The notes beneath the pieces are model-generated. The model was not told the origin of the DNA and ran no database searches. It worked only from the letters and a program-made list of their open reading frames with translations. A stretch of 64,000 nt of DNA, from assembly GCA_026874595.1 (NCBI GenBank), contig CM049312.1, forward strand, positions 51,465,429 through 51,529,428, in the 5' to 3' direction. The number at the start of each line of letters is the position of its first letter. The first letter of the stretch is position 1. This DNA comes from Sipunculus nudus. Taxonomy: Eukaryota > Annelida > Sipuncula > Golfingiida > Sipunculidae. Of this stretch, positions 45,001 through 57,000 are shown one piece after another. The position numbers and the translations under genes are program-made.

Positions 45001-48000
45001 GTAACTAGTCTTTGACAGTTTAATTTGGCGATTGACCTTCGATCTCTGTTCAATGAACATGTCACGATGGACTGCAAGTCCGGTTTTCCTCCACAACCGT
45101 TCCAACTGTCTACGTAATTGCTTTGCAGCCCTTACCTCATCTGTATACCATTCTGCATCTTTTCGTATGGTAATAACTCGCGTTTTCACAGGGGCATAGG
45201 CATCAAGCAGGGTAGACAGTTCTGTGTTGTAGAGAGAGACAAGATCATTCAGAGAGTAGGCACTGAAATCAGTAGACAGCACAGATCTCTGAATGTCACT
45301 GGCTAGATCTGTCACATTCACAGCTTTTAGCTTTCTATACGAGATAGATTTTTTTGGCTTTAACAGTCTCTGTAAGCACAAAGTAGAAAAAACAGGATAA
45401 TGATCTGGAAATCCGTGGTCCTGAGACCATTGCTGACCAAGTTATCATTTGATCGTGAGAGGACGAGATCAAGTGTGTGGCCACTACAATGTGTGCTCTG
45501 ACATACATGCTGTACGAGACCGAAGCGCTCAATCAAACTACGGAAATCCCGTGCATTTCTGTCATCATTTTTTACATGGATATTAAAATCACCGAGGATC
45601 GCAATTTGTTTAGAACATGACGTGATATGCTGTTCAAGGAAATCAGCAAATTCAGTTAGAAAGAGATTATAAGTAAGAGCATTCTTTCCAGATGGAGGAG
45701 GCCTATACACCACAAATACTCTGGCTGACTGTTTCACTGAAATATCACAAACTAAGACCTGGTAATATCCCTACTCGTCTCCCTCATGGATGACCAGGTA
45801 AAACACCAGGCTGATCATATCCCACTCATCTCCCTCATGGATGACCAGGTAAAACACCAGGCTGATCATATCCCCACTGGTCTCCCTCATGGACGACCAG
45901 GTAAAACACCAGGCTGATCATATCCCCACTCATCTCCCTCACAGACGACCAGGTAAAACACCAAGCTGATCATATTCCACTTGTCTCCCTCATGGTTGAC
46001 CAGGTAAAACACCAGGCTGATCATATCCCACTTGTCTCCCTCATGGTTGACCAGGTAAAACACCAGGCTGATCATATATCCACTCATCTCCCTTATTGAC
46101 AACCAGGTAAAACACCAGGCTGATCATATCCCACTCGTCTCCCTCATGGACGACCAGGTAAAACACCAGGCTGATCATATCCCCACTCATCTCCCTCACG
46201 GACGACCAGGTAAAACACCAGGCTGATCATATACCACTTGTCTCCCTCATGGTTGACCAGGTAAAACACCAGGCTGATCATATCCCCACTCGTGACCCTC
46301 ATGGACAACCAGGTAAAAAACCAGGCTGATCATATCCCCACTTGTGACCCTCATGGATGACCAGGTAAAACACCAGGCTGATCATATTCCACTTGTCTCC
46401 CTCATGGTTGACCAGGTAAAACACCAGGCTGATCATATCTCACTTGTCTCCCTCATGGTTGACCAGGTAAAAGACCAGGCTGATCATATCCCCACTGGTC
46501 TCCCTCATGGACGACCAGGTAAAACACCAGGCTGATCATATCCCCACTCATCTCCCTCACAGACGACCAGGTAAAACACCAAGCTGATCATATTCCACTT
46601 GTCTCCCTCATGGTTGACCAGGTAAAACACCAGGCTGATCATATCCCACTTGTCTCCCTCATGGTTGACCAGGTAAAACACCAGGCTGATCATATATCCA
46701 CTCATCTCCCTTATTGACAACCAGGTAAAACACCAGGCTGATCATATCTCACTCGTCTCCCTCATGGACGACCAGGTAAAACACCAGGCTGATCATATCC
46801 CCACTCATCTCCCTCACGGACGACCAGGTAAAACACCAGGCGGATCATATACCACTTGTCTCCCTCATGGTTGAACAGGTAAAACACCAGGCTGATCATA
46901 TCCCCACTCGTGACCCTCATGGACAACCAGGTAAAAAACCAGGCTGATCATATCCCCACTTGTGACCCTCATGGATGACCAGGTAAAACACCAGGCTGAT
47001 CATATTCCACTTGTCTCCCTCATGGTTGACCAGGTAAAACACCAGGCTGATCATATCTCACTCATCTCCCTCACGGACGACCAGATAAAACACCAAGCTG
47101 ACCATATCCCCACTCATCTCCCACATGGACAAACAGGGTAAACACTAGGCTGATCATATCCCTACTCGTCTCCCTCATGGATGACCAGGTAAAACACCAG
47201 GCTGATCATATCCCACTCATCTCCCTCATGGATGACCAGGTAAAACACCAGGCTGATCATATCCCCACTTGTATCCCTCATTGACGACCAGGTAAAACAC
47301 CAGGCTGATCATATCCCCACTCATCTCCCTCATGGATGACCAGGTAAAACACCAGGGTGATCATATCCCACTTGTCTCCCTCATGGTTGACCAGGTTAAA
47401 CACCAGGCTGATCATATCCCTACTAGTCTCCCTCATGGATGACCAGGTAAAACACCAGGCTGATCATATCCCACTCATCTCCCTCATGGATGACCAGGTA
47501 AAACACCAGTCTGATCATATCCCCACTTGTCTCCCTCATTGACGACCAGGTAAAACACCAGGCTTATCATATCCCCACTCTTCTCCCTCATGGACGACCA
47601 GGTAAAACACCAAGCTGACCATATCCCCACTCGTCTCCCTCATGGACGACCAGGTAAAACACCAGGCTGATCATATCCCCACTCATCTCCCTCATGGACG
47701 ACCAGGTAAAACACCTGGCTGATCATATCCCACTTGTCTCCCTCATGGACGACCAGGTAAAACACCAGGCTGATCATATCCCCACTCGTCTCCCTCATGG
47801 ACAACCAGGTAAAACACCAGGCTGATCATATCCCCACTTGTGACCCTCATGGTTGACCAGGTAAAACACCAGGCTGATCATATATCCACTCATCTCCCTC
47901 ATGGATGACCAGGTAAAACACCAGGCTGATCATATCCCACTTGTCTCCCTCATGGTTGACCAGGTAAAACACCAGGCTGATCATATATCCACTCGTCTCC

Positions 48001-51000
48001 TTTATTGACGACCAGGTAAAACACCAGGCTGATCATATCCCGACTCGTCTCCCTCATGGACGACCAGGTAAAACACCAGGCTGATCATATCCCCACTCAT
48101 CTCCCTCACAGACGACCAGGTAAAACACCAAGCTGACCATATCCCCACTCATCTCCCACATGGACAAACAGGGTAAACACCAGGCTGATCATATCCCTAC
48201 TCGTCTCCCTCATGGATGACCGAGTAAAACACCAGGCTGATCATATCCCACTCATCTGCCTCATGGATGACCAGGTAAAACACCAAGCTGACCATATCCC
48301 CACTCGTCTCCCTCATGGACGACCAGGTAAAACACCAGGCTGATCATATCCCCACTCGTGACCCTCATGGACGACCAGGTAAAACACCAGGCTGATCATA
48401 TCCCCACTCGTGACCCTCATGGACAACCAGGTAAAACACCAGGCTGATCATATCCCCACTTGTGACCCTCATGGTTGACCAGGTAAAACACCAGGCTGAT
48501 CATATATCCACTCATCTCCCTCATGGACAACCAGGTAAAACACCAGGCTGATCATATCCCACTCATCTCCCTCATGGATGACCAGGTAAAACACCAAGCT
48601 GACCATATCCCCACTCATCTCCCTCATGGATGACCAGGTAAAACACCAGGCTGATCATATCCCCACTCGTCTCCCTCATGGACAACCAGGTAAAACACCA
48701 GGCTGATCATATCTCCACTCGTCTCCCTCATAGACGACCAGGTAAAACACCAGGCTAATCATATCCCCCCTCGTGACCCTCATGGACACCCAGATAAAAC
48801 ACCAGGCTGATCATATCCACACTCATCTCCCTCACGGACGACCAGGTAAAACACCAAGCTGACCATATCCCCACTCATCTCCCACATGGACAAACAGGGT
48901 AAACACCAGGCTGATCATATCCCTACTCGTCTCCCTCATGGATGACCAGGTAAAACACCAGGCTGATCATATCCCACTCATCTCCCTCATGGATGACCAG
49001 GTAAAACACCAGGCTGATCATATCCCCACTCTTCTCCCTCATTGACGACCAGGTAAAACACCAGGCTGATCATATCCCCACTCATCTCCCTCATGGACGA
49101 CCAGGTAGAACACCAGGCTGATCATATCCCACTTGTCTCCCTCATGGTTGACCATGTAAAACACCAGGCTGATCATATATATTCACTCGTCTCCCTTATT
49201 GACGACCAGGTAAAACACCAGGCTGATCATATCCCCATTTGTCTCCCTCATGGACGACCAGGTAAAACACCAGCCTGATCATATCCCTACTCGTGACCCT
49301 CATGGACAACCAGGTAAAACACCAGGCTGATCATATCCCCACTTGTGACCCTCATGGTTGACCAGGTAAAACACCAGGCTGATCATATATCCACTCATCT
49401 CCCTCATGGATGACCAGGGAAAACACCAGGCTGATCATATCCCACTTGTCTCCCTCATGGTTGACCAGGTAAAACACCAGGCTGATCATATATCCACTCG
49501 TCTCCCTTATTGACGACCAGGTAAAACACCAGGCTGATCATATCCCCACTCGTCTCCCTCATGGACGACCAGGTAAAACACCAGGCTGATCATATCCCCA
49601 CCCATCTCCCTCACGGACGACCAGGTAAAACACCAAGCTGACCATATCCCCACTCATCTCCCACATGGACAAACAGGGTAAACACCAGGCTGATCATATC
49701 CCTACTCGTCTCCCTCATGGATGACCAGGTAAAACACCAGGCTGATCATATCCCACTCATCTTCCTCATGGATGACCAGGTAAAACAGCAGGCTGATCAT
49801 ATCCCCACTTGTATCCTTCATTGACGACCAGGTAAAACACCAGAATGATCATTTCCCCACTCTTCTCCCTCATTGATGACCAGGTAAAACACCAAGCTGA
49901 CCATATCCCCACTCGTCTCCCTCATGGACGACAAGGTAAAACACCAGGCTGATCATATCCCACTCGTCTCCCTCATGGATGACCAGGTAAAACACCAGGC
50001 TGATCATATCCCACTCATCTCCCTCATGGATGACCAGGTAAAACACCAGGCTGATCATATCCCCACTTGTATCCCTCATTGACGACCAGGTAAAACACCA
50101 GGCTGATCATATCCCACTCATCTCCCTCATGGACAAACAGGGTAAACACCAGGCTGATCATATCCCTACTCGTCTCCCTCATTGATGACCAGGTAAAACA
50201 CCAGGGTGATCATATCCCACTTGTATCCCTCATTGACGACCAGGTAAAACACCAAGCTGACCATATCCCCACTCATCTCCCACATGGACAAACAGGGTAA
50301 ACACCAGGCTGATCATATCCCTACTCGTCTCCCTCATGGATGACCAGGTAAAACACCAGGGTGATCATATCCCACTTGTCTCCCTCATGGATGACCAGGT
50401 AAAACACCAGGCTGATCATATCCCACTCATCTCCCTCATGGTTGACCAGGTAAAACACCAGGCTGATCATATCCCTACTAGTCTCCCTTATGGATGACCA
50501 GGTAAAACACCAGGCTGATCATATCCCACTCATCTCCCTCATGGATGACCAGGTAAAACACCAGTCTGATCATATCCCCACTTGTCTCCCTCATTGACGA
50601 CCAGGTAAAACACCAGGCTTATCATATCCCCACTCTTCTCCCTCATGGACGACCAGGTAAAACACCAGGCTGATCATATCCCCACTCATCTCCCTCATGG
50701 ACGACCAGGTAAAACACCATGCTGATCATATCCCACTTGTCTCCCTCATGGACGACCAGGTAAAACACCAGGCTGATCATATCCCCACTCGTCTCCCTCA
50801 TGGACAACCTGGTAAAACACCAGGCTGATCAAATCCCCACTTGTGACCCTCATGGTTGACCAGGTAAAACACCAGGCTGATCATATATCCACTCATCTCC
50901 CTAATGGATGATCAGGTAAAACACCAGGCTGATCATATCCCACTTGTCACCCTCATGGTTGACCAGGTAAAACACCAGGCTGATCATATATCCACTCGTC

Positions 51001-54000
51001 TCCCTTATTGACGACCAGGTAAAACACCAGGCTGATCATATCCCCCCTCATCTCCCTCACGGACGACCAGGTAAAACACCAAGCTGACCATATCCCCACT
51101 CATCTCCCACATGGACAAACAGGGTAAACACCAGGCTGATCATATCCCTACTCGTCTCCCTCATGGATGATCAGGTAAAACACCAGGCTGATCATATCCT
51201 ATTCATCTCCCTCATGGATGACCAGGTAAAACACCAGGCTGATCATATCCCCACTTGTATCCCTCATTGACGACCAGGTAAAACACCAATCTGACCATAT
51301 CCCACTCTTCTCCCTCATGGACGACCAGGTAAAACACCAGGCTGATCATATCCCCACTCGTGACCCTTATGGACGACCAGGTAAAACACCAGGCTGATCA
51401 TATCCCAACTCGTGACCCTCATGGACAACCAGGTAAAACACCAGGCTGATCATATCCCCACTTGTGACCCTCATGGTTGACCAGGTAAAACACCAGGCTG
51501 ATCATATCTCCACTCGTCTCCCTCATTGATGACCAGGTAAAACACCAGGGTGATCATATCCCCACTCGTCTCCCTCATGGATGACCAGGTAAAACACCAG
51601 GCTGATCATATCCCCACTCGTCTCCCTCATGGACAACCAGGTAAAACACCAGGCTGATCATATCTCCACTTGTCTCCTTCATAGACGACCAGGTAAAACA
51701 CCAGGCTAATCATATCCCCACTCGTGACCCTCATGGACGACCAGGTAAAACACCAGGCTGATCATATATCCACCCATCTCCCTCATGGATGACCAGGTAA
51801 AACACCAGGCTGATCATATCCTACTCGTGACCCTCATGGACGACCAGGTAAAACACCAGGCTGATCATATCCCCACTTGTCTCCCTGATGGATGACCAAC
51901 TGAAACACCAGGCTGATCATATCCCCACTCGTCTCCCTCATGGACGACCAGGTAAAACACCTGGCTGATCATATCCCCATTCACCTCCCTCATGAAAGAC
52001 CAGGTAAAACACCAGGCTGATTATATCCCCACTCGTCTCCCTCATGGAAGACCAGGTAAAACACCAGGCTGATCATATCCCCACTTGTATCCCTCATTGA
52101 CGACCAGATAAAACACCAGGCTGATCATATCCCCACTCTTCTCCCTCATGGATGACCAGGTAAAACACCAAGCTGACCATATCCCCACTCGTCTCCCTCA
52201 TGGACGACCAGGTAAAACACCAGGCTGATCATATCCCACTTGTCTCCCTCATGGTTGACGAAGGTAAAACACCAGGCTGATCATATCCCTACTCGTCTCC
52301 CTCATGGATGTCCAGGTAAAACACCAGGCTGATCATATCCCCACTCGTCTCCCTCATTGACGACCAGGTAAAACACCAGGCTGATCATATCCCCACTCAT
52401 CTCCCTCATGGACGACCAGGTAGAACACCAGGCTGATCATATCCCACTTGTCTCCCTCATGGTTGACCAGGTAAAACACCAGGCTGATCATATCCCCACT
52501 CGTCTCCCTCATTGACGACCAGGTAAAACACCAGGCTGATCATATCCCCACTCATCTCCCTCATGGACGACCAGGTAGAACACCAGGCTGATCATATCCC
52601 ACTTGTCTCCCTCATGGTTGACCATGTAAAACACCAGGCTGATCATATATATTCACTCGTCTCCCTTATTGACGACCAGGTAAAACACCAGGCTGATCAT
52701 ATCCCCATTTGTCTCCCTCATGGACGACCAGGTAAAACACCAGCCTGATCATATCTCTACTCGTGACCCTCATGGACAACCAGGTAAAACACCAGGCTGA
52801 TCATATCCCCACTTGTGACCCTCATGGTTGACCAGGTAAAACACCAGGCTGATCATATATCCACTCATCTCCCTCATGGATGACCAGGTAAAACACCAGG
52901 CTGATCATATCCCACTTGTCTCCCTCATGGTTGACCAGGTAAAACACCAGGCTGATCATATATCCACTCGTCTCCCTTATTGACGACCAGGTAAAACACC
53001 AGGCTGATCATATCCCCACTCGTCTCCCTCATGGACGACCAGGTAAAACACCAGGCTGATCATATCCCCACCCATCTCCCTCACGGACGACCAGGTAAAA
53101 CACCAAGCTGACCATATCCCCACTCATCTCCCACATGGGCAAACAGGGTAAACACCAGGCTGATCATATCCCTACTCGTCTCCCTCATGGATGACCAGGT
53201 AAAACATCAGGCTGATCATATCCCACTCATCTTCCTCATGGATGACCAGGTAAAACACCAGGCTGATCATATCCCCACTTGTATCCCTCATTGACGACCA
53301 GGTAAAACACCAGGCTGATCATTTCCCCACTCTTCTCCCTCATTGATGACCAGGTAAAACACCAAGCTGACCATATCCCCACTCGTCTCCCTCATGGACG
53401 ACAAGGTAAAACACCAGGCTGATCATATCCCACTTGTCTCCCTCATGGTTGACCAGGTAAACCACCAGGCTGATCATATCCCTACTAGTCTCCCTCATGG
53501 ATGACCAGGTAAAACACCAGTCTGATCATATCCCCACTTGTCTCCCTCATTGACGACCAGGTAAAACACCAGGCTTATCATAACCCCACTCTTCTCCCTC
53601 ATGGACGACCAGGTAAAACACCAAGCTGACCATATCCCCACTCATCTCCCTCATGGATGACCAGGTAAAACACCAGGCTGATCATATCCAACTTGTCTCC
53701 CGCATGGATGACCAGGTAAAACACCAGGCTGATCATATATCCACTCATCTCCCTCATGGATGACCAGGTAAAACACCAGGCTGATCATATATCCACTCAT
53801 CTCCCTCATGGATGACCAGGTAAAACGCCAGGCTGATCATATCCCTACTCGTACCCCTCATGGACAATATGGTAAAAGTCATCCCTATTTTATAAACACC
53901 TTCCTTGCATAGTAGACAAGAATTGAAAAAAAGTAGAGGTGTTTATATTATTTAAGGTCTAGAATCAAGCTTTTAATGGAGAAAAAAATATTTAATTTTA

Positions 54001-57000
54001 TATTTTAATTTATGTTTCCCAAATTTGTTAATGTTTTATGTGAAATGTTGTACATTATCAGTCTTGTATTGGTGAGTGCCTGAGATAGGTTTGTTAGTAA
54101 TCATGCATTATACCCATAAAGGGGCCAAATCAACTACCTGACCTTAATAAACTAAAGGTAAAAGGCCAGAAAATGTTGATATCACCATATACAGGCTGCT
54201 TGTTTTGTTTATATCAAAGTGTTTATAATAAATTGGGACCCGCCAAAATAAAACAAATTCAGCAAGGGTATCTGGTGGCAAATGAGATAAGCCAGAGCTT
54301 TGCAAATGGTGTTTTCAATAAGTGACCTTTCTACCTCTGCATATATGCATTCACCACCTTAGGTGAAATATTTTTCCAGTTTGTCAACATTGCTGTGTTT
54401 ACAAACATGTTGTTGATAAAGTATAAACAAGTTCATACATCCTTCATGAAGGTGTTGTAAGAACTTTTCACAACCAAATTTACCCTTAGATCATTAATAT
54501 ATACACAGTGGAAGCCAGGAATCACATAATTTCTTGTTCAAGAGGTACATGAATAGACACTCTTTAAAGGTCTGGTCTTGTTGATTTAACTTCCAGGTGT
54601 CTGGGTTGCCCCCAGGAGTCAGAGGAGCTTGTCTTCACACAGGCATGTCTAAACAACAGAGAGACAGTGTGGTGGGCCAGCTGGCAGAGGGCAAGCTGCA
54701 CTTCTTACTTATGTCACCAGAGGGCCTCGTTGGTGGGGCCAATAGGGGAGCCCTTCTTGGACTGTCCAAGTTGCCTCCTGTTGCCTTTGCCTGTATTGAT
54801 GAGGCACACTGTGTGTCAGAGTGGTCTCATCACTTCAGACCATCTTACCTCAGGCTGTGTAAGGTACGTCACTGCGGATCTAATGGACCTGATCTCTCAA
54901 GATGAAAACATGAATATGAGAACATTTATTTTAAATATTTTATATATTTAAGCATATTATTGCAACAAATATAAAAATGTCATATTTAAGTTTTAAGTTA
55001 AAATATATTTATTTCACCATATGAGAACCTTTAATTTCACTCGAAAGCTGCATGTTATAATCATGGTCAGACTGTAATATTTAAGTGCTGAGTAAAATGT
55101 TTCCTTATCCATGTACTGATAGGGTCTATGGTTCAACTGCTTTCCTATGTGTAGGTGCTGAGAGAGGAACTAGGAGTAAAATGCATGCTGGGATTGACTG
55201 CAACAGCTACCATGGCAACTGCATGCAGTGTTGCTATGCATCTGGGTATCCATGACTACGATGAATCCACCATCAGAGGGAGGCCAATTCCAGAGAACCT
55301 GCAGCTGTCTGTGTCATGTGATGAGGTGAAGGATGAGGTAAAGTGTGATGGAGATAAACTAATGATTCGGTTTGATATGTTTTCCTTACAGACCTTGCTT
55401 TAATTCATGTCTGTTTATATTAAACCTATTGATCCTTCCTGGATGAGTCATTACTCGCCAAGTTAATTCTTATCCTTTTAACTTATTTCACTAATTTTGC
55501 TAATAACTTGTACACATATTTAATATCCCTGCATTGTATGTAAGTATTTAATGTGTGGAATCTCCATCATGATAAAGAAAAAATTATCAGAAAAAAAAGG
55601 TGAACATAGGTACTGGGTAAGACCTTCAGCCTTTGAAGTATAAAGAAAAGCAGGTTCATCTATATTTATGGTATGATATCATGATATTTGGAAATGAGAC
55701 AAATTTCTAAAGCTGGAAGCCATATTCTGTTTATGTGCCTGCAGGCTTTATTGAATCTTCTGCAAGGAGAAAGGTTTGGCCAGCTGGACTCCATCATTAT
55801 TTACTGCACAAGGCGTGATCAAACAGAGAGGCTGGCAACTTTAATAAGGACTTGTCTGAAAAGGGACCCAGAAACCATGGCTGCAGCAGCTGCCAAAGCA
55901 GCAGAGAAAGTCAAGCAGAAGAAAGCCAAAGGTAGGGCTTCTTTCATGGTGTCAAAACTCAGAGCATCACAGAATGCCAAAGGTAGGACTTCATTTGTTA
56001 TGTCCAAGCTCAAAGCATCACAGAATGCCAAAGGTAGGACTTCATTCATGATAACTAAGCTCAGAGCATCACAGAAAGCCAAAGGTTGGGATTCATTTAT
56101 GATGTCCAAACTCAGAGCATCACAGAATGCCAAAGGTAGGGCTTCATTCATGATGTCCAAGCTCAGAGCACCACAGAATGCCAAAGGCAGGGCTTCATTT
56201 ATGATGTCCAAGCTCAGAGCATCACAGAATGCCAAAGGTAGGGCTTCATTCATGTTATCCAAGCTCAGAGCATCACAGAATGCCAAAGGTCTGGCTTCAT
56301 TCATGATGTCCAAGCTCAGAGCATCACAGAATGCCAAAGGTAGGGCTTCATTCATGATATCCAAGCTCAGAGCATCACAGAATGCCAAAGGTAGGGCTTT
56401 ATTCATGATGTCCAAGCTCAGAGCATCACAGAATGCCAAAGGTAGGGCTTCATTCATGGTGTCCAAGCTCAGAGCATCACAGAATGCCAAAGGTAGGGCT
56501 TCATTCATCATGTCAAAACTCAGAGCATTTCAGAAAGCCAAAGGTAGGGCTTCATTCATGATGTCCAAGCTCAGAGCATCACAGTATGCCAAAGGTAGGG
56601 CTTCATTCATGGTGTCCAAGCTCAGAGCATCACAGAATGCCAAAGGTAGGGCTTCATTCATGATGTCAAAACTCAGAGCATTACAGAAAGCCAAAGGTAG
56701 GGCTTCATTCATGATGTCCAAGCTCAGAGCATCACAGAATGCCAAAGATAGGGCTTCATTCATGATGTCCAAGCTCAGAGCATCACAGAATGGCAAAGGT
56801 AGGGCTTCATTCATGGTGTCCAAGCTCAGAGCATCACAGAATGCCAAAGGTAGGGCTTCATTCATCATGTCAAAACTCAGAGCATTACAGAAAGCCAAAG
56901 GTAGGGCTTCATTCATGATGTCCAAGCTCAGAGCATCACAGAATGCCAAAGATAGGGCTTCATTCATGATGTCCAAGCTCAGAGCATCACAGAATGGCAA

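Larger units (their letters stand above)
42910..45764 (-). mobile_element. 5'-truncated CR1/L2-like non-LTR retrotransposon inside the minisatellite
   Basis: In minus-strand order it has the end of an APE endonuclease, a reverse transcriptase and the typical C-terminal region, ending in an (ATT)n tail at 42910-42925. A 4 bp atat flanks both sides (42906-42909, 45765-45768), and the minisatellite unit continues across the insertion (gatcatat / ccctactcg), marking exact borders. The 5' part of the endonuclease and any ORF1 are missing, as expected for truncated target-primed insertion. It is not autonomous. Confidence 0.9.
39999..53879. repeat. ~52 bp minisatellite derived from the motif Ia exon/intron boundary
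   Basis: The unit is ctgatcatatccccactcgt ctccctcatggacgaccag plus gtaaaacaccagg (51-52 bp). The first unit overlaps the last 39 coding nt of the exon ending at 40037 and its donor. About 210 copies remain after subtracting the retrotransposon. Most keep ccag|gtaaaa. Unit lengths mix 52 (tccccact) and 51 (tcccact). Higher-order structure includes a 618 bp duplication (45887-46504 / 46505-47122) and a ~3470 bp one (49093 onward / 52563 onward). Reading past the first donor reaches a stop after the second unit, so this is intronic. All short ORFs in it are artefacts. Confidence 0.95.

Noticed and set aside
40597-52748. Short ORFs across the 52 bp array ([13 protein letters not shown]-like)
   Set aside because: They begin with the copied motif Ia end MDDQ but continue into intron-derived sequence and stop within a few units.
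39999-53879. Idea that each array unit is a skipped micro-exon using ccag|gctgat as acceptor
   Set aside because: The would-be acceptor lacks a pyrimidine tract, the intron between units would be only about 12 nt, and the 39-40 nt pieces add stops or frameshifts.
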